A DNA stretch of 64,000 bases from Hippasteria phrygiana (lineage: Eukaryota > Echinodermata > Asteroidea > Valvatida > Goniasteridae). Positions 23,301-35,300 of the stretch are shown here, piece after piece (positions within the stretch are counted from its first letter, which is position 1; each line of letters begins with the position of its first letter). The notes beneath the pieces were generated by a model, which was not told the DNA's origin, ran no database searches, and worked only from the letters and a program-made list of their open reading frames with translations. A program made the translations under genes and the position numbers. Where the stretch lies: assembly GCA_037893225.1 (NCBI GenBank), contig JAZGUH010000628.1:434001-498000 (forward strand), read 5' to 3'.

Positions 23301-26300
23301 CGCACCGCGATTTTGCAGCGAATCGGGTGCGAAAATCTTGTGAAAACTGTGCGAAAATTTTGCGAAAATTTTTCGAACGCGATGCGAAATTTTTTCGCAA
23401 AAGTGAGAAAAGAGGAAGGGCCAATGCAAATTATTTTCCCATTTTGTGAAAAGAGTGTGAAAATTGTTCACACTTTTGTGAAAAGAGTGTGAAAATATTT
23501 CCCCATTTTGTGAAAAGGGTGTGAAAATATTTCCCCATTTTGTGAAAAGAGTGAGAAAATGTTTCTCACTTTTGTGAAAAGAGCGTGAAAATATTTTCCC
23601 ATTTTGTGAAAAGAGTGTGAAATTTTTTTCACACTTTTGGGAAAAATCTTCACATTTTGTGAAATGAAAATGAATTTCCCGAGATGAGAAAAAAATGTGA
23701 AAAGATTTTCCCATTTTGAGGTTAACTTTCAATTGCAATGTACTGTACATTGTGTAGCTTGGTTAGCATTCATGTACTTTCAGGTCGTTACAACTGTACC
23801 TTACAATCTGGCTTTAAAGATTACATAACATTGGCCCCAATGTGTATAGAATGATACAAATATTTGTGATGAAAAGGACTTCAATATTTGTCTTGACACT
23901 TGTATTCCTGAGCGTGTCGAATTCGAACCCCCTCACTGTGCTACTTCCCCCAGAATTTGAACCAAAACCCGAGGACATTATTGCCCAAGTTCTACGGCCT
24001 CTACACCTACCAGAGCGGAGGGCGCAACATCCGGCTAGTGGTCATGAACAACCTGATGCCATCGGACGTGACCATGCACCAGAAGTTTGACCTGAAGGGG
24101 TCGACGTACAAGCGCAAGGCCTCCAAGGCCGAGCGTCAGAAGAAGCTCTCCACGCTGAAGGACTTGGACTTCGTGGTGGAACACCCGGAGGGTTTGTTGC
24201 TTGACACGGTGACGTGCAACGCGCTGGTCAAGACGCTACACAGGGATTGTAGGGTGAGTCTTTTGGGGGCCTTCTGCCCCAGGGGTGAGATTTGTCAGGA
24301 TTTTTTCCTGGTTTCAGGATTTTGTTGTCGGGATTTCAGAATTTTTAAAGAATTCTTTTTGCAATTTGGAATTCCTGAGGTGTTGTCCTAAAGGTGTCTT
24401 TACCTGTAAAAGTGGATATAGACCAATAAAAACGGATATTTTAAGGGGGCAGGGGGTGCTTTTAGGCAAATACAATCCATATGTTGATCAGAGGTCCTTA
24501 TTGATTTTTCGTGGATTTCGTGGATTTTTCATTTTTGGCCAATCTCAACCCTGCAACCCCCCCCCCCCCCCCTCTCTCATAAAAAGGGAAGTAAGCACCT
24601 TTTTCATGTTCAGCTCCAGATTTTTTTTGCAGGTTGGGCTATTTTTTACCCTGTGAAGCAAACATCACAGAAGATTCACAAATGGCACTGGTCCGAGACT
24701 AGGGTGAATCTTCCCCTTCCCATCCCTTCCCACCCCTTCCCCTTCCCACCCCTTCCCCTTCCCACCCCTTCCCCTTCCCATCCCTTCCCCTTCTCACCCC
24801 TTCCCCTTCCCACCCCTTCCCCTTCCCATCCCTTCCCCTTCCCATCCCTTCCCCTTCCCACCCCTTCCCCTTCCCACCCCTTCCCCTTCCCACCCCTTCC
24901 CCTTCCCACCCCTTCCCCTTCCCACCCCTTCCCCTTCCCATCCCTTCCCCTTCCCACCCCTTCCCCTTCCCATCCCTTCCCCTTCCTACCCCTTCCCCTT
25001 CCCATCCCTTCCCCTTCCCACCCCTTCCCCTTCCCACCCCTTCCCCTTCCCACCCCTTCCCCTTCCCACCCCTTCCCCTTCCCACCCCTTCCCCTTCCCA
25101 TCCCTACCCCTTCCCACCCCTTCCCCTTCCCACCCCTTCCCCTTCCCATCCCTTCCCCTTCCCACCCCTTCCCCTTCCCATCCCTTCCCCTTCCCACCCC
25201 TTCCCCTTCCCACCCCTTCCCCTTCCCATCCCTTCCCCTTCCCACCCCTTCCCCTTCCCACCCCTTCCCCTTCCCATCCCTACCCCTTCCCACCCCTTCC
25301 CCTTCCCACCCCTTCCCCTTCCCATCCCTTCCCCTTCCCACCCCTTCCCCTTCCCACCCCTTCCCCTTTCCACCCCTTCCCCTTCCCACCCCTTCCCCTT
25401 CCCACCCCACCACTTCTCCCGTTCCCCTCTTGGTCATGTAAATTTGCAATGTGCAAATTGCCGTGAGTTAGTTTAAACGCTTTAAAAATAATGGATTGAA
25501 ATGTTTAGAAAATAGCCGGAAAGTCGCAGGCCTAATTAGGCTAAATAGATGACCATTTTTGAAGTCTTGAAAATGTCAGAGCATCGAGTGTCTTTTCTGT
25601 CGAAAGGGTTTCCCGGCCAAAACAAATGTTTTGTGTGATGCAGTGTTTGAGATTGTTGTCTTCTGTCTTTTGAATTTAGGTGCTAGAAAGTTTCAAGATT
25701 ATGGACTACAGCTTACTGGTCTCAATTCACAATGTGGAGCAAGTGGAGAGAGATAGGGTAAGACGCAGCTTGCATGGTTGCGTTGTTTTAAACACAAGGG
25801 AGCCAGTTCACACTGGGTGCGATGACGGAAACGAAGCTAATTCTGTGAAGTCAACAATAGTCGTTTCATTGTGACGTCCGCCATTACCCTAACAAATTTG
25901 CCTCGTTCTTAAATTTTCATGTGAAATGTATGAAACAGGCTTCAGGGAGGACATCTTTTTTAAATACAGACGATGGCCGTAGCCGCTGAAGATCCCCTGG
26001 CCCGCTGTTGTCTATACGCGCATTCCTGCACGCACTCAATCCACGTACTCGTGTTTCAACTGTTTTGTTCTTGAATGGGAGTGTAATGAATAGATGGAGT
26101 TTTTTTCAAACAAAGCTTTCATTTACACAAAAGGGGGGGCTCCGAGTGAGATGAGTAGGACCACTCTATTCAGTGTGGTGCCTATTGTTTGTTTATGCTT
26201 GGCTGCACAGCCCGTACTTGGGATACCCCCCCCCCCCCCCCCCATCAATAATTATCCCGAACCCAGCTAACTCATACATGTAGTGTTACAATCTTGTTAG

Positions 26301-29300
26301 ATTCACCAGACAACGGAAAAATATGCCACGATTGGATTCTGTTGGATTTAGCAGGGAAGTCATTTTTGATGACGTGTTGGGACTGCGTTGGATTGAGCAG
26401 GAAACCCATATGAGTCACCGTTGGACTCTGTTGGATTTAGCAGGGTAGTCCTGGCGAACCATTAGGGGTTTAGGGTTATGAGCCGGACACAAGGGGTTAT
26501 AACTGGTGGTATTTTTAGTGGTACCACTGTTTTCACTGAAGTACCGCATTTGTCAGTCGTAAAGTGACGACAAACCTCCACCAGGATCACCGCTTGTAGC
26601 GCATGGCATTATGAACCCACAGACTTGACAAAGCTGGTAAAAGTGAGTTAAATTTTTTAATTCAAACCAACTGCTTTATTTGTTGCTTTTTCTAGCTCAA
26701 TGAAAATAACAGTACAGAAGGCAACGCCGACTCGCGGACATCGGATGTCCAACAGCAGCAGCCGGAGATCATAGGCCGGCCCACCATGCTCCGAAGCCTG
26801 TCGGACTCGGGCTCCGCAGAGGAACACCAAGGCGAGAAGACGCCCCATAAGTTGGAGCGGTCCAAGTCCTACCTGAATAAATCCAAACGGCCGCAGTTCT
26901 CCACGACGAGAGAGGCCATCCAGGGTCACGCCAAGCAGACCCTGATGCCGGAAGATGACGAAGAACCGTAAGATTACAATATAAACACCGGGAAAGAACC
27001 ATGTAATAGGATTTGTATTATAGGACGTTCTTTTATTTTTTTATATGTTTAGGCTGGTGCATGCTTAGCACGAATTTGAGAGCGAAGTGCAACCGCCGAT
27101 CGGAGTGCGCGCGCGTGCAGAGCACCCAAACACTGTAGTCGTTAATTCAGCAACGAACAAACAAATAACCTCTGACCTGCGGCATTGCGAATGCACGCGC
27201 ACCATACATGTATGTAACACGCGTTCATTTCAATTGTGCATGCTACTTTCACGAGATTCTTTTTACTCCGATATATCCGAGAAAATGGGCCCCAAATCAG
27301 ACAAAAGACCGACATGGAGTGAGGAGGAGGTGAATGCTATGTTGGCTATTTGGGCTGACAGCTCCTTCCAAAGCCAGCTCGACGGAACGACCAGAATGCA
27401 GTATGGGGGATTTTCCGATTTGACCCGTGTTGAACGGCCGGCCGTGTGTGTAGTGTGAAACGATCGCACAATACACGGGTCGAAACATTACACGTGTAGC
27501 AAAAATGCTGGCGCTGCGTTGAGTAGTGTGAAAAGGCAGCGTAATTGACCCGTGTTTGGAATTTTAAGAAGTCTACACGGGTCGGACCCCGTGTAGATTT
27601 CAACACGGGTCGAACGTACATAGTGTGAAAAGGCCTTACGGTTGAAAATACAACCATTCAACAAGCAGTCAGCTGCTTTTTCTACATAAGTGGTTTTATG
27701 CTTGACTGAACAAAGAATGTGGTACTGGGGGAAGATAAGCCAATAAACAATGTGGTAAGGAAAGGGTTAAGAGTTCATGGTTGACGTGATTTTTATGTAA
27801 AACAGCTTGTTTGTACTTCGTTAGTAGCCAATGTTTCTTCAAAACGTTGTTGGTGTCTCCATCCACCCCCACATGCCTGTGTCCCCCACATGCCTGTGTC
27901 CCCCACATGTTTGTTTCTTGTACCACTGTCATTTATGCCGGTTTCACACTATGCTCTTACCCGGGTAATTGCCGGGTTAACGAAAAATTTAACCCGGCAA
28001 TTACCCGGGTAATGTGGAGCGTTCACACTACAATTCGCTGGGTTAGAAATTCTCCGGGTTAACTGCCCAAAAACGCCACTTACCCGGGTAATTTCTAACC
28101 CTGCTCGCGAGGTGGGTTAACCCACCAATCTCGGGGTTAACGACGACCTTGAGACGATTCTCCGGGTTACCATCAGTAGTGTGAATGCTCGCCGGGTTTT
28201 CTTCTACCCGGGTAGGTACATGGGTGGGTGCGTGCGCTTTGTCGTGTTTTATCGGCCAACTTTGCGAAGGTGACGTAATTTATTAGTACGGCCTCCGTGG
28301 CCTTAAGTTTATTTTTACGTATACTTAATGAAAGGCACCAGTCTTCCGTAGATGATGCCTCGTCTTAATAAGTACATTTTACATACACTTAATGCAAGGC
28401 ACCAGTCTAGACCGCACAGTTGCAGGATGACTAGACTTGAAATTTAGTCGGCATTAGTCCGACTGCACCACCCCGCGTATTATAATACTTATTTCGCACT
28501 TTGCAGGGGTTACGTGTAGCGAGCGGTATAATAACATGTGGGAACGTTCGTGCAACCTTGGCCCCAAGATGCGTGTGTGTCGACTGTCCAATTACTGACT
28601 GGTATGAAGGAAAGAAGACCTGTCGGAACTTCACGAAAGGCGGGCATATTATTGCGTACCGCGCTGGTAAATGCGGCGCCTGCAGACAAAACACGACTGT
28701 CTAAACGACTTGTCTAAAGTCTAAAGGATGACGCGTGCACGCTACATGTACCAATGCTGATCTGATTTTTTAAAAATTTGCATTGCATGCTCTCGCGCCG
28801 CTCTCACTTCGCTCTTTTACGCCGACGAAACAATGGCTAGGGCAGAGATCAAGCAATGCACATTCTCCGGGTTACCATTCGCATAGTGTGAATGCGGCTA
28901 CAAGTTACCCGGGTGCGCGCTGAAGCGGGTAAGCAGAATTGCAGGGTTAATTTTGTAGTGTGAAACCGATTCTCCGGGTTAGTTTCTACCCGGGTAATTA
29001 CAACTACCCGGGTAATAAATTACCCGGGTAAGTTCAGTGTAGTGTGAAACCGGTATTAGATTTGAGAAAGAACTTGCTTAAGTTTGAAACGTTAGGCCAG
29101 CTAATTTTGTTGATTTGTATATTTCAGGTCAATTCAGTCAGTCAGCAGTTTGCGGCAGTTTAATTCATTTTCGAGTTTATTATTATTTATTATTTTATTT
29201 CGCTCCACATAATAGATACAATATCGTTATAAAACTCAATATAAAAAATTTTCATAAAAATCAACATAAACAAAGAAAAATGTGGAGAAGGCAAGACTGT

Positions 29301-32300
29301 GGAGGAAAACAATTCCTATGACCCAAATGTACAGTTTGCCCAATTAAAATGTGAAATAGACAAAATATAACGTACTAAAACACGAACGTTAACACACACA
29401 CACACACTTACATTTAGAATGAGAATAAAAAAGAGTAAAATTTACCCCCAACTGCTGTCCTTACTGAACCATTACTCAAGGAAAAAACTGTTTACAGCTT
29501 TTTTGAATGAGGAAAGTGAAGAGGAACAACGAATTTCAATGGGTAATGAGTTCCACAAAGCAGGCAGGCGATGAAAAAAAAGAATTCTTAAGAGTGTTAC
29601 ATCTAGAGAACAGAATTACACAGATTGGGAAATCTCTACGATGGTTAACTTGAAAGAGTGAATTATCAATACCAGTATGATTGTAAAAAAAAATCGTAAC
29701 AGAAACAGAGACTCAACTGTTTCCCCCTTGATTCAAGCGAAAGAAGTTTTAGTACAGACAGACGCTGGGAGTAATCCAAATAGTCAGCTGTGTCGTGGTT
29801 AATTATTGCATGTTGCCTTTGGGATTAATAAATGTGGGTTATTCCATAAATTAGGGTACCAACTTGCGACATTTTGACCCAAAATGGAAAAATTAAGTGA
29901 GAGGGGATTCATTAATATTTTTCACTATAACTTAAAGATATTGACATTCCTCATTAGTTGTAGCCAAAATCAGACATTTTTTACTCCAGATATGCCAAAA
30001 TATCATGTCAAAACCCATTCACGGTTTCACGTGTAAAGGGGACACCAAATTAGTTTTCTGCTTATTTTTGTGATAATTCATGCTCAATGTGGTGTGTTTA
30101 TTTTCAAACATTATTTAAAAACATCAAGGTTTATTGTGAAAATAACTTGATTAGACTAAAAATAACAATTCGGTGCATGATTGCATATTGGGGACACCAT
30201 TTGGTGTCCCATTTACACGTTAAACCTAGTGAATGGCCCAAAATAAAAAATGTCTAAGCATGCAATCTTTGTTATGATTTTACACTTATCAAGTGGGACA
30301 TGTAATTAATGGTGATAGATTTGGATTTGCAAAATTTCACGTGTAAAAGGGACACAAAAAAAGGGGGTCTTGTTTACACGCGAAACATTTGGGCTAACAC
30401 ACTGTCAATCTCGTTCAACTAGTTATTAAATCATTTAAATATTGTGCCATTCTTAAGCAGTATTAACATGCTTTAACATAATGAAGGGCAATTTTTCATA
30501 CACATATGTGCACATGGTAGTATTTGAGAACCAAACAATGCATTTCAACAGCAGTTTTTAAAATGTCGCAGCTTTGGTGTCCCTTTTACACGTGAAACCG
30601 TGAACTATTTAGGACACCATACTGTCAGGAAATTAGTCAGATGTTTCATCCTTTGCTACCAGATATTTAGGTACAAGTACTATAATTTGAGCAATTAAAA
30701 TCATTTGTATATATATTTCACTGTTGGTAATACAAGGGAAACAAATATCACAATGTAAAGAGGGACACCAAAAGTCATTGGCCCCCACATTTATGGAATC
30801 ACCCATATTGTAGATTGATGGGTTTTGTGGAGGATTGAAGAAGTTGCTAGTTATTATACCAGGGCTGTTAGGGTTAATACTAATTTTTGTTCTTTTTTGT
30901 ATGTGTTTGACTGTACAGGAGTGGTGGTATTCCAGCAAAGAATGCGAAGGGAGAACGTCTAGATCTGTTCATAGGAATTATTGATATTTTGCAATGTTTC
31001 AAGTGAGTGTTTATTCAGCCTGTTTCGTTGTCAATGAAATGTTTGATTGAGTAGGCATTGGTACGGTTCAGACATAATCCTTATACCAACAGAAAGAGCT
31101 TGTTCAGATCTTTCCAGTGGCGCTGTTAAATTCGTGTCGCCATTATAATATTTTGAGAAAACTCTCCAAACTTTACAGTTGTGTGCATGGAGTGTCATCT
31201 GTTCATGTTACAAACACGTTTCCGGTATGATACAGGGGTGAGATTTGTCAGGATTTTTTCTGATTTCCGTATTTTATGTCAGGATTTCAGAATTTTTAAA
31301 AAATCTCTTTTGCAATATTGAATTCCTGAGGTGTTTTCAAAAAGGTGTTTTTACCTGTGGAAGTGGATATAGACCAATCAAATCGGATATTTTGTTGGGG
31401 GGGGGGGGTGCCTTTAGGCAAATACAAACTAAATTGATCTGGGGTCCTCATGGATTTTTTGTGGATTTTTTGTGGATTTCGTGGAATTTTCATTTTTTGC
31501 CAATCTCACCCCAAATGATAAAGTGTGTCTTTGTTTCGTCTCCGCGTTTGATCCGCAGACTGGTTAAGAAGTTGGAGCACACGTGGAAGAAGATGGTGCA
31601 CGACGGCGACACCGTGTCCGTCCACAGACCCAGCTTTTACGCCTCGCGCTTTCAAGAGTTCATGTCCAAATCAGTCTTCAGGAGATTGCCACGTAAGTGC
31701 CGCAAAACAAGAAAGGGATCTGCGACAGAACCATTAACCCTAACCCACCTCAATCCTCCAAAATCCTCCTTGCAGTTTTGGAGGATTTTGGAGGATTGAG
31801 GGTGAATGGTGTTAAAAGCGAGGAGGATTTTGGAGGATTGAGGATGAATGGTGTTTAACCAGTTCACGCCGGGATTATTTTGACATTGACCGAGCCCAGG
31901 CGCGGGATTATTTTTCACAAGCCTGGGTGCCAGACGGGTTCAGGCCGTCATCTGCGGGTAGCACACCCTGATATTTCCGGCCTCGCTCGCTGCGAGCGGG
32001 TCGCTGACAGATATTTCAGGCCTCGCTCGAGTGCATGTTTATCTGTCATCCGTTCCGAATACCGCAAAACCTTTGCGTGTATTCACGTCATCCGTCGCGA
32101 ACTGGTTAAAGCGGGGAGGATTTTGGAGGATTGGGGATGAATGGTGTTTGAGAAACAGGAGGATTTTTGATTTTGAGAATTGAGGGAGAATGGTGTTTGA
32201 GAAACAGGAGGATTTTGGGTACCTTTCATTTTAAGCATAAATGCACAAATTTTGAGGATTTTGGAGGATTGAGGATGAATGCATTTTTTGGGGCAGGGCA

Positions 32301-35300
32301 ATCGGACAATTTTGGAGGATTGAGGATGGTTCATTTTAAAAAGGGTCTAGGGGGTTAGGGTTAAAACCTTGGATTTTCTAAACATTAAGACCTTCATTTC
32401 TGAAAAATATACTCTCTATGCTCTTCACGTTTCGTCCCGAAAAGCAGAACTTTTTAAAGTCGCTATTTTTATCTAAGAAGTACAAAAATTACACACTTTG
32501 GAATAAGACACTGAACAAAAAATCCGGCCACATTTATTTATCAAATAATTTGTTTTCGAATTATTCATGGCCAGAAAATTCAGTTCTTGAACGGCAGATT
32601 TGGGCCTCAAGAGGCTTCAAAGCAATCTAGAATATAAGCCTTTTTCAGAGAGTTGCATAAACCCAAAATAGAAAAAAAAAGTAGTTTTGTGTTTGTGTTA
32701 GGTGTGTGAAAGCACAAAAGAATATATATTTTTCTGGAGGCTTGCAGATATCTGAAATAGAAAAAAAAAAGGAGTTTTTTGGTCAAATAAATAATCGAAA
32801 AAAAAAAGAAAAAAAAAATGTTTTATGAAGAGCACGACAGTATATTTAACATGGTAAGTGTGTCACTTGCTCTACCAATGAGCTATAAATTGCCAGTTGG
32901 GTTTAAAAAACAAAACGTTCATCCCAAAATAGCTATGGGTGAAAAGATCATTCAAAAGTACAATATAATAATGTGTGTACGACCATCTCTTGAAAATGTG
33001 CCGTTTGTCCGAAAAGCATTGACAAAAAAACATTTTGGGGACACCAGTTTGGTTTGGAAAAGCTGGACTTGCAAAAGTCAGAGTGGTGCCCTTTGTCTGA
33101 AGCAATTTGGCTGTGTACAGGCTGTATTGTGTGCGGCACCAGTCTGAAGTTCAGAACTCAATGCGTTGGTTTTTTTTTCTTCACATTTCTTTCCAAATAT
33201 TACACATTATGGTAGAATTCTTACTCGGACCTTGGAAATAGAATAGGTAACGAACCAAAGAGATAAAATGGGTATTTCAGGGCAATGCGTGCCTTTAATG
33301 CACAAACATGCTGTGGTCCATGATTGAAGCGTACTAGTCAAGTTTTGATTTTTAACGATGAAAGGGTACAAGTTGATTGATTTGAAGTGATTAATTTGTT
33401 TGTTTGCCACCTGTGAACTCCATAAATTTAGCATGCTTTTTTTGGGCAACTAACGAAGTCTGTGGTACATGTATTTGGAGGACCGATTGTTGCTTTTAAG
33501 GTGTTGTCAACTTTGATTTTTGATTTTTTTTTAAGATTTGTTTTTCTTAGTCTAAGATCAACATGAGGCTCAACCGAAATAAACTTTTCACGGAACCCTT
33601 TTTGGTTGCCTCATACATTGTTCTTCAATAGTCTGGTTACCAAATCTGACTATTCTCGAAAATGTGTAGGTCCGGTAGCCGCCAATGTCGTGTGATCCAA
33701 AAAAGGAAAGAAAAAAAATTCTGAAAATGTCTGAAGTTTTCCCAAACTCCTTTTCCTCGGCATTTGGTTGTTATCGTTAATGATCGCCGAACAAAATTTC
33801 TGTCGGGGCCTGTGCTAAAAAAATCAATACCATACTCTTGCATTATTTTGCGAATCAAATTTTGCAAGAATATTGTTTAAATTTTAGCGCAGAATTTTCT
33901 GCTTCCGTTAGCTACGAATCCTCGCTTGATACAAGAAGCTGAGGAGTGAAATTTCAACTTGAACTGAAACTTTGGTTGGGCCTGTTGCTCATTTGTTTAG
34001 AGTTTATCTCACATTTCATTTTGTGTGCTTTTGTTTTGGTTTTTTTCCCCTCCCTCGATGCTACTGAGCTGTTTTGCATGAGTGATGAGTGGTCCAATAA
34101 CGATTGTTATACATGGTAAAAATCTCCAAGCAAGCTGTACCATTCTTTTTTATCCTAATTTCTTCGTTTTTTTGTATATATCAGCATCACTGGTTTTGGT
34201 TCTTTATGTATAATGTAGAGTTAAGATGGCAAAGTAGATGTAAGTCACATTCACACCCTCAAAAAACGATTCCCCCCCCCCCCCTCCCAAAATGACATTT
34301 ATCAGAAATGCTGTCCTCTATGTGAGGATTTTTTTTTAGCATTGCGAGGTTACCCATGGCATTTTAAAATTCCATCTTTTTAACAGATTTGTTTGTGTAG
34401 AAATTTTTTAATTGCGTGGCTTGCAATCCCTGTGCACATAAAGCGTTGGGTTAACCATGTTGAATCCAACAAAATCCATCAGTGGGTAATTTCCAGTGTT
34501 GTAACCAAGTCATTTTTTCTCAAGTCAAGTCAAGTTGCAATTTAAATTTTCCCAAGTCAAGTCAAGTCAAGTCAAGTCCCAAGTCAAATTTTCCCAAGTC
34601 AAGTCAAGTCCCAAGTCAAGTCAAGTCCCAAGTCAATTTTGTTCAAGTAAAGTACCAAGTCTCGAGTCAATTGTTAGTAAATAAATATTCCAATGACAAA
34701 ATGACAATGCATAGGCTAGCACGCATGCACTGTACAAAATCAACCTGGTGTGCCATTTCGACAATTCTCCATGCAGCTCGGCCAGCGCTGCGGCCCTGCA
34801 TACGTACTGAACACCCAGCTTGCTATATATGCGCTATAGGCTTGTTTTTTAACTGATACCTGTATGTTGTGTTTATATTAACAGAAGTGTTAATGTCAGC
34901 AAGTCAAATTTATTTAAGTCAAGTCGAGTCACAAGTCATTCTTTTTCAATTCAAGTCAAGTCTCAAGTCAAAAAAATTGCGACTCAAGTCAGATTCAAGT
35001 CAAGTCAAGTCAGCAAGTCAAGTCAACAAGACTGGTAATTTCATTGGATTTTGTTAAACTGCGCACAGTGCGCAGTGAACAAAAGACCTTTTGTTCTGTT
35101 GGATTCTGTCAGATTCAGCGGGCTTCACACTTTGCTGTTGTTGGATTCTGTTGGATTCTGTTAGATTCTGTTGGATTCAGCAGGGTGTTTGGAGAAAACC
35201 GGGTTAGGGTTGAAAATATTTTTTTCTTTATTTTAAAGGGACATACAGTTGAACACCACTGTAACGAACATCATGGGAATCCACACAAAAATGTTCACTG

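Larger units (their letters stand above)
24254..25679. other. Intron d-e
   Basis: The 1.4-kb intron is occupied by a complete hAT-like copy (24280-24553), a C run, the 16-bp pyrimidine minisatellite (24711-25409), and about 260 bases of unique sequence with a T-rich acceptor tract ending TTTTGAATTTAG. Confidence 0.8.
26968..30918. other. Intron f-g
   Basis: It holds a Myb/SANT transposon remnant (27285-27410) followed by GACCCGTGTTGAACGG and ACACGGGTCGAACG text with TAGTGTGAAAAGGCC (27418-27640). Then come an inserted TIR element (27938-29054), a LINE 3' end (29160-29830, minus strand) and a complete GGGTTATTCCATAAAT element (29836-30804). The acceptor is TGTGTTTGACTGTACAG. Confidence 0.65.

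Noticed and set aside
23226..23750. 174-codon reverse frame rich in Phe/His/Lys/Ser
   Set aside because: It is made by imperfect GTGAAAA repeats and has no domain.
24653..25449. Long open frames on both strands over 250 codons (Pro/Ser/Phe-rich, and Gly/Lys/Glu-rich in reverse)
   Set aside because: They are produced by the 16-bp minisatellite, which has no stops in any frame; no splice or start context supports coding.
32818..33147. 109-codon open frame
   Set aside because: Composition is ordinary intron-like, with no recognisable domain, no GC-rich codon use as in the true exons and no convincing splice borders.
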